DNA of 64,000 bases from Azonexus hydrophilus DSM 23864 (lineage in GTDB: Bacteria > Pseudomonadota > Gammaproteobacteria > Burkholderiales > Rhodocyclaceae): positions 647,209 through 711,208 of the forward strand of contig NZ_KE386925.1 of the NCBI RefSeq assembly GCF_000429605.1. The letters are read 5' to 3'. Every line of letters begins with the position of its first letter. The stretch's first letter is position 1. Made by a program: the position numbers and the translations under genes. This document shows, piece after piece, positions 1-9,436 of the stretch. The notes below the pieces were generated by a model. It worked only from the letters and a program-made list of their open reading frames with translations. It did not search any database and was not told where the DNA came from.

Positions 1-10
1 ACTGAAACGA

Positions 11-1015
11 TTACAGCTTGTTCGGATTGAAGCCGGTAGCCTTGTAGACCGCGTCGATCGTTTCCTTGCCGATACGGCTTTCCATCTTCTTGTGCACCGG
101 CACCAGGGCCTTCTTGAACTCGGCACGCTCGGCAGCGGTCGGCGTATGCACCTGGGTCTTGCCGCTCTTGCGGACATTGTCCAGCGAAGTGTCGTTCTCG
201 ACCTTGGCGATCTGGTTGGCGTAACGGGTTGCCTGTTCCATGGCATCGTCAAGCTGCTTGCGGATATCCGCCGGCAGACCGTCCCAGAACTTCTTGTTCA
301 CGATCACGGCGTAGCCGAGGTAACCGTGTTCGGTCAGCGTCAGATGCTTCTGGACTTCGTGCATCTTCTGGGTGTACAGGTTGGAAATCGGGTTCTCGGT
401 ACCATCAACCACGCCGGTCTGCAGGGCCTGATAAACCTCGGAGAAAGCCATCACCTGCGGCAGGGCATTCAGGGCACGAACCTGCTCTTCGAGCACCTTC
501 GACGACTGGATACGCAGCTTCTTGCCACGCAGGTCAGCCGGGGTACGGATCGGGGTGTTGGCCGAGAAGGACTTGAAGCCATTGTCCCAGAAAGCCAGGC
601 CGCTGATGCCCTTGGGCTCCAGCTTGGCCAGCAGGCTCTTGCCAACCGGACCGGTGGTGACCTTGTGCAGGTCGGCGTAGCTGTCGAACATGAACGGCAG
701 GTCGAAGACTTCGAAATCACGCACGCCGAGCGGGCCGAACTTGGCCAGCGACGGGGCCAGCATATGGACGGCGCCGAGCTGCAGCGCTTCCATTTCTTCC
801 TTGTCCTTGTACAGCGTCGAGTTGGCATAAACCTCGACCTTGACCTTGCCCTTGGTCAGCTCTGCGGCCTTCTGGGCGAAGAAGTCAGCGGCCTTGCCCT
901 TGGGCGTGTCATTGGCAACGACGTGGCTGAACTTGATCACGATCGGCTGTTGTGCGTAGGCGCCGAGCGAAACGGCACAGGCGAACAGGCCGACGAGAAG
1001 CTTGGAAACTTTCAT
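11..1015 (-). CDS. dctP: TRAP transporter solute-binding protein, DctP family
   Basis: Periplasmic substrate-binding subunit of a TRAP transporter, probably for C4-dicarboxylates or a related organic acid. The product is 334 aa. A Sec signal peptide of about 21 residues ends in the AYA-QQ type cleavage site, and the mature protein opens with the family-typical IKFSHVVAND. The conserved binding region around KKLRIQSS carries the Arg that salt-bridges the carboxylate in this family, followed by the VDGTENP motif. I chose the internal Met at 1015 because GGAGGAG lies just upstream and the signal peptide starts there; a longer open frame to 1135 has no such support. The permease genes dctQM would lie to the left, outside the window. 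It is divergent from a DctS/DctR-like two-component pair, as in Rhodobacter capsulatus. The substrate is not proven. Confidence 0.93.
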   Translation of the reverse strand: MKVSKLLVGLFACAVSLGAYAQQPIVIKFSHVVANDTPKGKAADFFAQKAAELTKGKVKVEVYANSTLYKDKEEMEALQLGAVHMLAPSLAKFGPLGVRDFEVFDLPFMFDSYADLHKVTTGPVGKSLLAKLEPKGISGLAFWDNGFKSFSANTPIRTPADLRGKKLRIQSSKVLEEQVRALNALPQVMAFSEVYQALQTGVVDGTENPISNLYTQKMHEVQKHLTLTEHGYLGYAVIVNKKFWDGLPADIRKQLDDAMEQATRYANQIAKVENDTSLDNVRKSGKTQVHTPTAAERAEFKKALVPVHKKMESRIGKETIDAVYKATGFNPNKL

Positions 1016-1100
1016 GGATATCTCCTCCAAAGATTTGTTGGTCGCGAGAATCGAATTGCGACTGGATGAAAGTATTACGAAACGGGCAACACCTGCGTAT

Positions 1101-1114
1101 TGTGGATATCCACA
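1101..1114. promoter_or_regulatory. 14-bp perfect palindrome in the dctP/dctS divergent region
   Basis: TGTGGATATCCACA reads identically on both strands and lies in the 126-bp gap between the divergent dctP and kinase genes. Its position suits an operator for the neighbouring FixJ/LuxR-type regulator. The role is inferred from position and symmetry only. Confidence 0.45.
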
Positions 1115-1141
1115 TTCGACCCGCCGGGTTAACATCGCACC

Positions 1142-3115
1142 ATGGACTCACCAAGCGCCCCGACCCTAGCCGAAAAACGCCATCTGCCCTGGCTGCTGGC
1201 CCTGCCAAAACTCGGCATCGTCTTGCTGATGGCCGCCCTGTTTGCCCTGCTCTGGCTGCTCCAGCATTCGGAGCGTGAAGAACAGCGCAACATCCTGATC
1301 AAGGATGTCCTGTGGCTGGAACAGAACCTGCGCTTTCACCTCGAAGGCAACCGCGACCTGCTACAGCAACTGGCCGTGGACATGAACGACCCCCAGGAAC
1401 GTGAACGCCTGTTCCGCGTCCGCTCGACACATCTGTTGAAAAACAGTCCGGAAATATCCCGGATCAGCTGGCTGGACCCACAAGGCCGTGCGCTGATTTC
1501 CCTGCCCGGCCACGAGATCACCAACGAACCTAACCCCGGACGCCGTATCCGTGCCTTCGACGTCGCCAAACGACTGGGCAAACCCGCCTACAGTGAGCCT
1601 TACTTCTCTGCTGCAAGAGAAAGCCTGATCGACCTGCTGGTGCCGATCTACGACGAATCGCACCTGACCGGCATGCTGCTGGCCACCTACCCGCTCAACG
1701 ACCTGCTGACCAATCAGGTGCCCTGGTGGTTCACCGAGAAATACAAGCTGGAAATCGTCGACGACAACGACATGCTCTACGCCACCAAAACCCATCTTGA
1801 GGGCACCAACGCCGACAGCTACCAGATTCCTTTTGATCCACCCGGCCACGGCCTGCGGCTGAAGATCAGCAACTACCCCAGCGATCAGAACGCCTTGCAG
1901 CGATTGCTGACGATTTCCATCCTGCTGCTCGCCGGCGGGGTCTTCTGGAGCCTGTGGCTGGTCCGCGACCTGATGCACAAGAGCACCCGGGCCGAGGAAG
2001 CCTTGCGCGCCGAGCATGCTTTCCGGGCCGCCATGGAAGACTCGCTGACGGTCGGCATGCGCGCCCGCGACCTCAAGGGACGGGTCATCTACGTCAACCC
2101 GGCGTTCTGCAAGATGACCGGTTTCGCGCCCGACGAACTGGTCGGCCACGAACCACCAATGCCCTACTGGGCGCCCGAACACCTGGAAAACACCGAAGCC
2201 ATGCACCGCGCAGTCATGGCCGGCGAAGCCCCCAGCGACGGCTTCGAGATCACTTTCATGCGCAAGAACGGCGAGCGCTTCCAGGCGCTGGTCTACGAAG
2301 CCAAGCTGATCGACGGCAACGGCCAGCATACCGGCTGGATGGCATCGGTCCTCGACATCACCGAGCGCAAGAACGCCGAAGAGCTGGCCCGCCAGCAGCA
2401 GGAGCAACTGCAATTCACCGCCCGCCTGGTGACCCTGGGTGAGATGGCCTCGACCCTGGCCCACGAACTGAACCAGCCGCTGGCCGCAATCGCCAGCTAC
2501 AACACCGGCTGCCTCAACCTGCTGAACAGCGAAAATCTCTCCTGCGCCGAACTCAAACCGGCGCTGGAGAAAATCGGCGTCCAGGCCCAGCGTGCCGGCA
2601 AGATCATCCGCCGGGTTCATGATTTCGTGCGCAAGAGCGAGCCCAAGCGTGCCCCCTGCGCCCTCGGCGAAGTCATCGATGACTGCCTGGGCTTCGTCGA
2701 ACCGGAAGCGCGCAAGCGACAGATCCGCATTGAAGCCGGAATCCCCGACCTGCCGCTATTGCCGGCCGACCGACTGATGCTCGAGCAGGTCCTGCTCAAC
2801 CTGGTACGCAACGCCATGGATGCGATGAACGAAACACCAACGGCCCATCGCTTGATCCGGCTGAACGTACAGGCGGACGACAACGAGGTCCGCGTCAGCG
2901 TCGCCGACCATGGCTGCGGGATTGCCCCGGAAATCGAGGATAAACTGTATACCGCCTTCTTCACCACCAAGCAGGAAGGCATGGGTGTCGGTCTGTCGAT
3001 CTGTCGTTCGATCATCGAGTTTCATCGCGGCCGCCTGTGGGCGGAAAAGAACGCCGACTCGCCGACCGGAAACGGTACGATATTCATCTTCACCCTGCCC
3101 CTGGAAAGCGCATGA
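1142..3115 (+). CDS. dctS: PAS-containing membrane sensor histidine kinase (DctS-like)
   Basis: Sensor kinase of 657 aa. A membrane segment at about residues 22-42 and a second at about 258-278 enclose a periplasmic sensory domain of roughly 210 residues. A PAS/PAC domain follows (about 300-410). The HisKA box has GEMASTLAHELNQPLAAI with phospho-acceptor His441, and the ATPase domain shows NLVRNAMDAM, DHGCGI and GMGVGLSICRS. The HELNQPL-type HisKA box is typical of the DctB/DctS/FixL group. Its stop overlaps the next gene as ATGA, so kinase and regulator are translationally coupled. With the divergent dctP this matches the R. capsulatus dctSR/dctPQM arrangement, so it most likely senses the organic acid carried by the TRAP system. 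The ligand is inferred. Confidence 0.85.
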   Translation: MDSPSAPTLAEKRHLPWLLALPKLGIVLLMAALFALLWLLQHSEREEQRNILIKDVLWLEQNLRFHLEGNRDLLQQLAVDMNDPQERERLFRVRSTHLLKNSPEISRISWLDPQGRALISLPGHEITNEPNPGRRIRAFDVAKRLGKPAYSEPYFSAARESLIDLLVPIYDESHLTGMLLATYPLNDLLTNQVPWWFTEKYKLEIVDDNDMLYATKTHLEGTNADSYQIPFDPPGHGLRLKISNYPSDQNALQRLLTISILLLAGGVFWSLWLVRDLMHKSTRAEEALRAEHAFRAAMEDSLTVGMRARDLKGRVIYVNPAFCKMTGFAPDELVGHEPPMPYWAPEHLENTEAMHRAVMAGEAPSDGFEITFMRKNGERFQALVYEAKLIDGNGQHTGWMASVLDITERKNAEELARQQQEQLQFTARLVTLGEMASTLAHELNQPLAAIASYNTGCLNLLNSENLSCAELKPALEKIGVQAQRAGKIIRRVHDFVRKSEPKRAPCALGEVIDDCLGFVEPEARKRQIRIEAGIPDLPLLPADRLMLEQVLLNLVRNAMDAMNETPTAHRLIRLNVQADDNEVRVSVADHGCGIAPEIEDKLYTAFFTTKQEGMGVGLSICRSIIEFHRGRLWAEKNADSPTGNGTIFIFTLPLESA

Positions 3116-3714
3116 ACACGCCCCGTGCCCATCTGGTCGACGACGACGAAGCCATCCGCGACGCACTGAGCTGGCTGCTCAAATCCCGCGGACTGCCGTT
3201 TGCCGTTTACGCATCAGCCGAGGATTTCCTGGCCGCATGGACGCCGGCCACCAGCGGTTGCGTGGTTCTCGACATGCGCATGTCCGGGATGAGCGGACTC
3301 GACTGTTTCGACGCGCTGCTCGAGCGCGGCTCAACGCTGCCGGTCATCTTCCTGACCGGCCACGGTGACGTGCCACTGGCCGTGGCCACACTCAAGCGCG
3401 GCGCCTTCGATTTTTTCGAAAAACCGCTGAACGACAATGAGCTGGCCAGCCGGGTCGAAGAAGCCATGGCGCTCGACACCCGCCAGCGGGCCGAAAGCGC
3501 CACCCAGGATTCGGTCAATGCCCGGGTATCGCGGTTGACCACCCGCGAACGGCAGATCATGGAGCTGGTACTCGCCGGAAAATACAACAAGGTCATCGCC
3601 GACGAACTGAACATCAGCATGCGCACCGTCGAAGTGCATCGCGCCAACCTGTTCGACAAGATGCAGGTCAAGACGGCCGTCGAGCTGGCCAATCTGTTCA
3701 AAACAGGGCGCTGA
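3112..3714 (+). CDS. dctR: FixJ/NarL-family response regulator (DctR-like)
   Basis: Two-domain transcription regulator of 200 aa. The receiver domain (about 5-120) has an acidic pocket LVDDDE, phospho-acceptor Asp54 in VVLDMRMSGMSG, and the conserved Lys in FFEKPL. A LuxR-type helix-turn-helix follows (about 140-200: TTRERQIMELVLAGKYNKVIA, then ISMRTVEVHRANLFDKM). I start it at ATG 3112, which overlaps the kinase stop (ATGA); an in-frame upstream start at 3037 would lie deep inside the kinase gene. It probably controls the divergent dctP promoter, and the palindrome at 1101-1114 is a candidate site. FixJ-type rather than NtrC-type architecture separates it from rhizobial DctD. Confidence 0.87.
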   Translation: MNTPRAHLVDDDEAIRDALSWLLKSRGLPFAVYASAEDFLAAWTPATSGCVVLDMRMSGMSGLDCFDALLERGSTLPVIFLTGHGDVPLAVATLKRGAFDFFEKPLNDNELASRVEEAMALDTRQRAESATQDSVNARVSRLTTRERQIMELVLAGKYNKVIADELNISMRTVEVHRANLFDKMQVKTAVELANLFKTGR

Positions 3715-3815
3715 CGCTTCCCATGCCGGGCTTTTTTCGCTAGCATCACAAAACACTTATCGGGCTGAACGCCCCATTCCAAACGTATACAGACCCCTGA
3801 AACCACGAGGCACAC

Positions 3816-4142
3816 ATGAGCGAGCACATCCACTACGTCACCGACGACACCTTCGAAGCCGAGGTGCTGCAAGCGCAGCAACCCGTGCTCGTCGACTACT
3901 GGGCAGAATGGTGTGGTCCCTGCAAGATGATCGCCCCGATCCTCGACGAAATTGCCGCCGAATACGCCGGCAAGCTGAAAGTCGCCAAGGTCAACATCGA
4001 TGAAAACCAGCAGACGCCGGCCAAATTCGGCATCCGCGGCATCCCGACGCTGATGATCTTCAAGAACGGCAACGTCGAAGCCACCAAGGTTGGCGCCCTG
4101 TCCAAGTCGCAACTCGCTGCCTTTATTGACAGCACGCTGTAA
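3816..4142 (+). CDS. trxA: thioredoxin
   Basis: Cytoplasmic thiol-disulfide oxidoreductase of 108 aa, the standard thioredoxin-1 length. The active site WCGPC (Cys33, Cys36) is intact and sits in the usual [12 protein letters not shown] context. The cis-proline segment [13 protein letters not shown] is present, as is the terminal helix. The gene lies upstream of rho, an arrangement common in beta- and gammaproteobacteria. The 101-bp upstream gap should hold its promoter. No unusual features. Confidence 0.97.
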   Translation: MSEHIHYVTDDTFEAEVLQAQQPVLVDYWAEWCGPCKMIAPILDEIAAEYAGKLKVAKVNIDENQQTPAKFGIRGIPTLMIFKNGNVEATKVGALSKSQLAAFIDSTL

Positions 4143-4159
4143 TCTCCGTAGTCTCCCGC

Positions 4160-4185
4160 CCTGAAGGTGCACGCGCACCTTCAGG
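4160..4185 (+). terminator. perfect 11-bp hairpin between trxA and rho
   Basis: An 11-bp perfect inverted repeat (CCTGAAGGTGC, loop ACGC, GCACCTTCAGG) starts 18 bp after the trxA stop. It has no following T-run, so it is not a textbook intrinsic terminator. It may stabilise the trxA 3' end or act in the rho leader, since rho is autoregulated by attenuation in other bacteria. The role is uncertain. Confidence 0.5.
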
Positions 4186-4300
4186 CTGACGCAAACGGCC
4201 ACGCGCCCCGGCGTCTCTTCCCTCCCAAGCCCTCTAGCTCCTGCGCCCCGATCATCGGGCTGTCGCCCGCGCTTACATTCCGGCGCCACACACACTCCCA

Positions 4301-5560
4301 ATGCAACTTTCAGAACTCAAGACCTTACACGTCAGCAAACTGCTGGACATGGCGACCGAACTCGCCATCGAGAACGCCAACCGCATGCGCAAGATGGAGT
4401 TGATCTACGCCATCCTCAAGGCCAAGGCGAAGAACGGCGACACCATCTACGGTGACGGCACACTGGAAGTGCTGCCGGACGGCTACGGCTTCCTCCGCTC
4501 GTCGGACACCTCCTACCTGTCCAACCCGGACGATATTTACGTCTCCCCGTCGCAGGTCCGCCGTTTCAACCTGCGCACCGGCGACACGGTCGAAGGCGAA
4601 ATCCGTACCCCCAAGGACGGCGAACGCTACGTCGCCCTGACCAAGCTGCAATCGATCAACGGCTTCCCGCCGGAAGCCAACAAGAACAAGATCATGTTCG
4701 AGAACCTGACGCCGCTGCATCCGACGCGTCACCTCAAACTCGAACGCGAGATCAAGTCCGAGGAAAACATCACCAGCCGCGTCATCGACATGATCGCCCC
4801 GATCGGCTGCGGTCAGCGCGGCCTGCTGGTCGCCCCGCCGAAGACCGGCAAGACCGTGATGCTGCAGAACATCGCCCACGCGATCACCGCCAATCACCCG
4901 GATGTCGTGCTGATCGTCCTGCTGATCGACGAACGCCCGGAAGAAGTCACCGAAATGACCCGTACGGTCAAGGGCGAAGTGGTCGCCTCGACCTTCGACG
5001 AACCGGCCTCGCGCCACGTCGCGGTCGCCGAAATGGTCATCGAAAAGGCCAAGCGCCTGGTCGAGCACAAGAAGGATGTGGTCATCCTGCTCGACTCGAT
5101 CACCCGCCTTGCCCGCGCCTACAACACCGTCCAGCCGGCCTCCGGCAAGGTGCTGACCGGCGGTGTCGACGCCAACGCCCTGCAGAAGCCGAAGCGCTTC
5201 TTCGGTGCCGCGCGCAACATCGAGGAAGGCGGCTCGCTGACCATCCTGGCCACCGCGCTGATCGACACCGGCTCGCGCATGGACGAAGTCATCTACGAAG
5301 AATTCAAGGGCACCGGCAACTCGGAAATCCACCTCGACCGCCGCATGGCCGAGAAGCGCATGTATCCGGCAGTCAACGTCAACCGCTCCGGCACCCGCCG
5401 CGAGGAGCTGCTGCTCAAGCCGGACGTGCTGCAGAAGATGTGGGTCCTGCGCAAGCTCTGCTACCCGATGGACGACCTCGAAGCGATGGAATTCCTGCTC
5501 GACAAGGTCAAGTCTACCAAGGGCAATGCCGAATTCTTCGACGCCATGCGTCGCGGCTGA
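4301..5560 (+). CDS. rho: transcription termination factor Rho
   Basis: Hexameric RNA-dependent helicase/ATPase that ends transcription. At 419 aa it has the normal length and no insertion. The N-terminal domain ([18 protein letters not shown]) and the cold-shock-like RNA-binding domain ([18 protein letters not shown]) are followed by the P-loop [11 protein letters not shown], the Walker B strand [16 protein letters not shown] and the Q/R-loop region ([21 protein letters not shown]). ATG 4301 gives the canonical N-terminus, but there is no clear Shine-Dalgarno sequence just upstream (CACACTCCCA). The leader after trxA contains a perfect 11-bp hairpin. Confidence 0.98.
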   Translation: MQLSELKTLHVSKLLDMATELAIENANRMRKMELIYAILKAKAKNGDTIYGDGTLEVLPDGYGFLRSSDTSYLSNPDDIYVSPSQVRRFNLRTGDTVEGEIRTPKDGERYVALTKLQSINGFPPEANKNKIMFENLTPLHPTRHLKLEREIKSEENITSRVIDMIAPIGCGQRGLLVAPPKTGKTVMLQNIAHAITANHPDVVLIVLLIDERPEEVTEMTRTVKGEVVASTFDEPASRHVAVAEMVIEKAKRLVEHKKDVVILLDSITRLARAYNTVQPASGKVLTGGVDANALQKPKRFFGAARNIEEGGSLTILATALIDTGSRMDEVIYEEFKGTGNSEIHLDRRMAEKRMYPAVNVNRSGTRREELLLKPDVLQKMWVLRKLCYPMDDLEAMEFLLDKVKSTKGNAEFFDAMRRG

Positions 5561-5568
5561 AAAAACTA

Positions 5569-5597
5569 TTGCAAGCGCGTGATTATTCAACGATAAT
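5569..5597 (+). promoter_or_regulatory. sigma-70-type promoter of rpmE
   Basis: TTGCAA (5569-5574) and GATAAT (5592-5597) are separated by 17 bp. They start just after the rho stop and about 55 bp before rpmE, giving rpmE its own promoter. Confidence 0.6.
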
Positions 5598-5651
5598 CTC
5601 GCGCTTCCCAGATCGGCCAATACCGCCGGTCGCTCGTTTAAAGGATATGAA

Positions 5652-5876
5652 ATGAAAGCCGACATTCACCCGAATTACCACGACGTGCAAGTGACCTGCT
5701 CTTGCGGCAACGTCTTCACCACCAAGTCCACGATGCCGAAGAACGACTTCCACATCGAAGTCTGCTCTGCCTGCCACCCGTTCTACACCGGCAAGCAGAA
5801 AATCGTCGACACCGCCGGTCGCGTTGAAAAGTTCAACCAGAAGTTCGGCGCCATGCGCGGCAAGGCCGCTGCCTGA
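5652..5876 (+). CDS. rpmE: 50S ribosomal protein L31
   Basis: Ribosomal protein bL31, 74 aa, a small component of the large subunit near the central protuberance. It keeps the zinc-binding cysteines of the C+ form (CSCGNVF and [14 protein letters not shown]), so it is the zinc-containing paralogue rather than the zinc-free L31B. AAGGAT precedes the ATG. A sigma-70-type promoter upstream and an intrinsic terminator 3' make it a single-gene transcription unit. Confidence 0.97.
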   Translation: MKADIHPNYHDVQVTCSCGNVFTTKSTMPKNDFHIEVCSACHPFYTGKQKIVDTAGRVEKFNQKFGAMRGKAAA

Positions 5877-5899
5877 TCGGTTTGAATTTCGCCAGAAAG

Positions 5900-5923
5900 G
5901 GCAGCCCATGGGCTGCCTTTTTC
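5900..5923 (+). terminator. intrinsic terminator after rpmE
   Basis: A GGCAGCC / GGCTGCC stem with a short loop is followed by a run of five T, placed about 24 bp after the rpmE stop. Confidence 0.8.
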
Positions 5924-5936
5924 ATTTGCGCAACCC

Positions 5937-7559
5937 ATGTCTGAGCACCTCTCCCTGATCCGTCGCGGCATTCGCCTGCCTCCTGCCGGCTGGGCGCTCG
6001 CCGGCATGCTTGCCTTCTACGTCCTGGCCGGCCTGTTCGGCCGCGACCCGTGGAAGGGTGAAGACGCGATCCATATCGGCACGGCCTGGCAGATGTTGTC
6101 GACCGGCGACTGGCTGGCCCCCTCGCTGGCCGGCCGCCCCTTCCACGAACCGCCGCTGTTTTACTGGAGCGCGGCCCTCACCGGCCTGCTCTTCGACTGG
6201 GCCCTGCCGGCTCACGAAGCAATGCGCCTGGCCAGCGGCATCTGGATCGCACTGGCGCTGACCGGGCTATACTACGCCGGCCGGGAACTCTACGGCACTG
6301 ACAGCGCTGCCGCCAGCCCGCTGCTGCTGGCTGGCTGTGTCGGCCTGCTGTTCCACGCCCACGATGCGCAACCCATGCTGATCGCGCTGGCGGCCTACGC
6401 CGGCGGCCTCGGCGCGCTCGCCACGATTGGGCGCAAACCCCGCCTGACCGGCATTTTCTACGGCCTGGCCCTGGCCGCCTGCCTGCTCGGCGCTGGCATC
6501 GCGCCAACCTTGCCACTACTCGCCATCGCACCGCTGGCCTGGTGGCTGTCGCCGGATCGCCGCAAGGCCGCGCACACCCTGCTGATCGGCCTGGGCATCG
6601 GTATCGTGCTGGCGCTACCCTGGCCACTGGCTTTGAGCTTGCTGCAGCCTGCACGCTTCAATGCCTGGCTAGTGGCCGAACTCGCCCCGCTGAAAACACC
6701 GTTAACGGCGCTTGGACTGGGCAAGTACCTCGCACTGCTACCCTGGTTCGCCTTTCCGGTATTGCCGCTTGCCGCCTGGACGCTCTGGTCGCGACGCAAA
6801 GACTGGCAAACGCAAAGCCTGTTGCTACCACTGAGCTTCCTGCTGATCACGCTGCTGCTCCTGGTCTGGGCTTATCGTCCGAACGCGATCAGCAGCCTGC
6901 TGCTGCTTCCTTCGCTGGCCCTGCTCGCCACCCCCGGCGCACTCAGCCTGCGCCGGGGAGCAGCCAACGCATTCGACTGGTTTGCCTTGAGCCTGTTCAG
7001 CTTTCTTGCCTTGCTGGTGTGGGTGGCCTGGGCAGGCATGACGATGGGCGTCCCCCAGACCTTGGCCGACAGAATCGTCAAACTCCGCCCGGGGTTTTCC
7101 GGCGAACTTGACCTGATCGGGCTGCTGGTCGGTCTGGCCGCAAGCCTGTGGTGGATCTGGCTCATGCTGCGGGTACCTCGCTCCCCCTACCGCAGTCTCG
7201 TGCACTGGACGATGGGCTTCACGACCTGGTGGTTGATGACCACCGCACTGATACTGCCCTGGTTCGACTACGGCAAAAGCTACCGCCCGGTGGCCGAAGC
7301 CATTGCGGCGAAGCTGCCTCGCGACAAGCGCTGCCTTGCAGAGCGGAACCTGAATTCAACCCAGCTCGGATCATTCTCCTATTTCGCCGATCTCGCGCCA
7401 GTCAATCACTCGACCAAGGCAGGCAAGGCCTGCGACTGGCTGATCGTCGCCGCCTACTCGGAGGACCAACTGGCCCCACCCGGCCCCGAATGGACGTCGG
7501 TCTGGCAGGGCAACCGTCCCGGCGAGCGACGGGAACGCTTCCGTCTCTACCGCCGCTGA
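5937..7559 (+). CDS. ArnT/PMT-like membrane glycosyltransferase
   Basis: Integral membrane protein of 540 aa with about 11-12 hydrophobic segments. After the first membrane helix (WALAGMLAFYVLAGLFG) comes the luminal loop DPWKGEDAIHIGTAWQMLSTGDWL, whose acidic residues are typical of the catalytic region in the ArnT/PMT (GT-C fold) family. The following PFHEPPLFYW also fits. Such enzymes move sugars from polyprenyl-phosphate carriers to lipid A, proteins or other envelope glycans. The acceptor cannot be read from the sequence, and no arn-type genes are nearby. It starts 14 bp after the rpmE terminator and ends 11 bp before the convergent orn. Confidence 0.75.
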   Translation: MSEHLSLIRRGIRLPPAGWALAGMLAFYVLAGLFGRDPWKGEDAIHIGTAWQMLSTGDWLAPSLAGRPFHEPPLFYWSAALTGLLFDWALPAHEAMRLASGIWIALALTGLYYAGRELYGTDSAAASPLLLAGCVGLLFHAHDAQPMLIALAAYAGGLGALATIGRKPRLTGIFYGLALAACLLGAGIAPTLPLLAIAPLAWWLSPDRRKAAHTLLIGLGIGIVLALPWPLALSLLQPARFNAWLVAELAPLKTPLTALGLGKYLALLPWFAFPVLPLAAWTLWSRRKDWQTQSLLLPLSFLLITLLLLVWAYRPNAISSLLLLPSLALLATPGALSLRRGAANAFDWFALSLFSFLALLVWVAWAGMTMGVPQTLADRIVKLRPGFSGELDLIGLLVGLAASLWWIWLMLRVPRSPYRSLVHWTMGFTTWWLMTTALILPWFDYGKSYRPVAEAIAAKLPRDKRCLAERNLNSTQLGSFSYFADLAPVNHSTKAGKACDWLIVAAYSEDQLAPPGPEWTSVWQGNRPGERRERFRLYRR

Positions 7560-7570
7560 CCGGGAACTGC

Positions 7571-8128
7571 TCAACCGCCGGACGACTTGATCAGGAAGTG
7601 CTCGCGGTAATACTTGAGTTCGTCGATCGATTCGTGGATGTCGGCCATCGCCGTGTGCCGGCCACGCTTCTTGAAGCCCTTGTAAATCTCCGGTTGCCAG
7701 CGCTTGCATAATTCCTTGAGGGTACTGACATCAAGATTGCGGTAGTGGAAGAAGGCTTCCAGCGTCGGCATGTAGCGGGCCATGAAGCGGCGGTCCTGAC
7801 CGATGGAATTGCCGCACATCGGGGAATATCCCTTGCCTGAGTACTTCTGCAGGAATACCAGAGCCTCGGCCTCGATGGCAGCCTCATCCAGCGTGGAAGC
7901 GCGGACCTTGTCGATCAGACCGGAACGTCCGTGCGTTTTCTGGTTCCAATCGTCCATGGCGGCCAGGGTTTCGTCGGACTGGTGCACCACCCAGGAAGGC
8001 GACTCGGCGACCATCTCGAGTTCGGAATTGGTCACCACGAACGCCATTTCGATGATGCGGTCACCGTCCGGGTTCAGACCGGTCATTTCCATGTCCACCC
8101 AGACGAGGTTGTTTGCATTGCCTGCCAT
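7571..8128 (-). CDS. orn: oligoribonuclease
   Basis: 3'-5' exoribonuclease of the DEDDh family, 185 aa, that degrades 2-5 nt RNAs and pGpG to mononucleotides. The motifs are [19 protein letters not shown] (Exo I), [16 protein letters not shown] with [10 protein letters not shown] (Exo II), and [19 protein letters not shown] (Exo III with catalytic His and Asp). It is divergent from the M48 peptidase gene, with rsgA close by, matching the orn/rsgA neighbourhood of many proteobacteria. Its pGpG activity would complete c-di-GMP breakdown started by HD-GYP or EAL enzymes, relevant to the HD-GYP gene at 10688. Confidence 0.96.
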   Translation of the reverse strand: MAGNANNLVWVDMEMTGLNPDGDRIIEMAFVVTNSELEMVAESPSWVVHQSDETLAAMDDWNQKTHGRSGLIDKVRASTLDEAAIEAEALVFLQKYSGKGYSPMCGNSIGQDRRFMARYMPTLEAFFHYRNLDVSTLKELCKRWQPEIYKGFKKRGRHTAMADIHESIDELKYYREHFLIKSSGG

Positions 8129-8185
8129 ATAATTGCCCGAAACTTTAAAAACGCCATTTTCTCACAGCTTCCCCGACATCTGCCC

Positions 8186-9436
8186 GTGACCGAGAATTTC
8201 ACCCTCTTCTTCCTCTGCATCCTGAGCCTGACCGTGCTCACCCGCCTGTGGCTGAAGCTGCGCCACATCCGCCATGTCGCGGCCCACCGGACACGGGTTC
8301 CCGCGGAATTCACCGAACGCATCACGCCGGCTTCCCACGAAAAGGCCGCCAGCTACACCATCGACCGCAGCAAGGCGGCGATGCTGGCCACCGTCGTCGA
8401 GGCAGCGGTACTGCTTGCCTTCACGCTCGGCGGCGGCCTGGCCTGGCTGCACGAATTCTGGTCGGCACACCTGGACGGCATTGCCTACGGCCTGGCCATG
8501 ATTCTCGGCGTGATGCTGATTTCCGCCGTGATCGACCTGCCACTGTCGCTGTACAGCCAATTCGTCATCGAGGCTCGCCACGGTTTCAACCGCATGACAC
8601 CGGCCCTGTTCGTCTCCGACCTCGTCAAGCAGACGCTGCTCGGGCTGGCCATCGGCGCCCCGGTGATCGCCGTCGTGCTGTGGCTGATGAGTGCGATGGG
8701 CAACCTCTGGTGGCTGTGGGTGTGGCTGTTCTGGAGCGCCTTCAACCTGCTCGTGCTGTTCGTCTACCCGACCTGGATCGCGCCGCTGTTCAACAAGTTC
8801 ACGCCCTTGCCCGACGGCGAGATGAAAACCCGCATCGAAGCCCTGCTCAAGCGTTGCGGTTTCCGCAGCAGCGGCCTGTTCGTGATGGACGGCTCGAAGC
8901 GCTCCAGCCATGGCAACGCCTACTTCACCGGTTTCGGCAACAACAAGCGCATCGTCTTCTTCGACACCCTGCTCGAACGCCTTAGCCCGGCCGAAATCGA
9001 AGCCGTGCTGGCGCATGAACTCGGCCATTTCCGCAAACGTCACATCGTCCAGCGCATCGTGCTGATGTTCACGGTCTCGCTCGCCTTCCTCTGGCTGCTC
9101 GGTCAGTTGATCGACGCCTCCTGGTTCTATGCCGGCCTCGGCGTACCGGCGCAAAGCACCGCCCTGGCACTGATCCTGTTCTTCCTGGTGGTGCCGGTCT
9201 TCCTGTTCCCGCTGACCCCGCTGTCCAGCCAGTTCTCGCGCCAGCACGAGTTCGAGGCCGATGCCTACGCCGCCGAACACGCCTCGGCCGATGATCTGGT
9301 GCATGCCCTGGTCAAGCTTTACGATGACAATGCCTCGACACTGACGCCGGACCCGCTACACTCGCTGTTCCACGATTCCCACCCACCAGCCGCCCAACGC
9401 ATCGGACGACTGCAACACCAGGAGACAAGCGCATGA
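8186..9436 (+). CDS. M48 family (Ste24-like) zinc metallopeptidase
   Basis: Membrane-embedded zinc endopeptidase of 416 aa, related to Ste24/CaaX protease 1. The zinc motif is AHELGHFRKRH (HExxH), with the downstream glutamate ligand in HEFEADAYAAEHA. There are about seven hydrophobic segments, including an N-terminal one (FTLFFLCILSLTVL). I start it at GTG 8186, which gives the usual N-terminus and length; the longer open frame back to 7931 runs antisense through orn and is spurious. The 3' end overlaps the cytochrome gene by 4 bp (ATGA), so it forms an operon with it and rsgA. The role is probably membrane protein quality control; the substrate is unknown. Confidence 0.9.
   Translation: MTENFTLFFLCILSLTVLTRLWLKLRHIRHVAAHRTRVPAEFTERITPASHEKAASYTIDRSKAAMLATVVEAAVLLAFTLGGGLAWLHEFWSAHLDGIAYGLAMILGVMLISAVIDLPLSLYSQFVIEARHGFNRMTPALFVSDLVKQTLLGLAIGAPVIAVVLWLMSAMGNLWWLWVWLFWSAFNLLVLFVYPTWIAPLFNKFTPLPDGEMKTRIEALLKRCGFRSSGLFVMDGSKRSSHGNAYFTGFGNNKRIVFFDTLLERLSPAEIEAVLAHELGHFRKRHIVQRIVLMFTVSLAFLWLLGQLIDASWFYAGLGVPAQSTALALILFFLVVPVFLFPLTPLSSQFSRQHEFEADAYAAEHASADDLVHALVKLYDDNASTLTPDPLHSLFHDSHPPAAQRIGRLQHQETSA

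Noticed and set aside
7931..8185. N-terminal extension of the M48 peptidase
   Set aside because: It is antisense to the first third of orn; the GTG at 8186 gives the expected first membrane helix.
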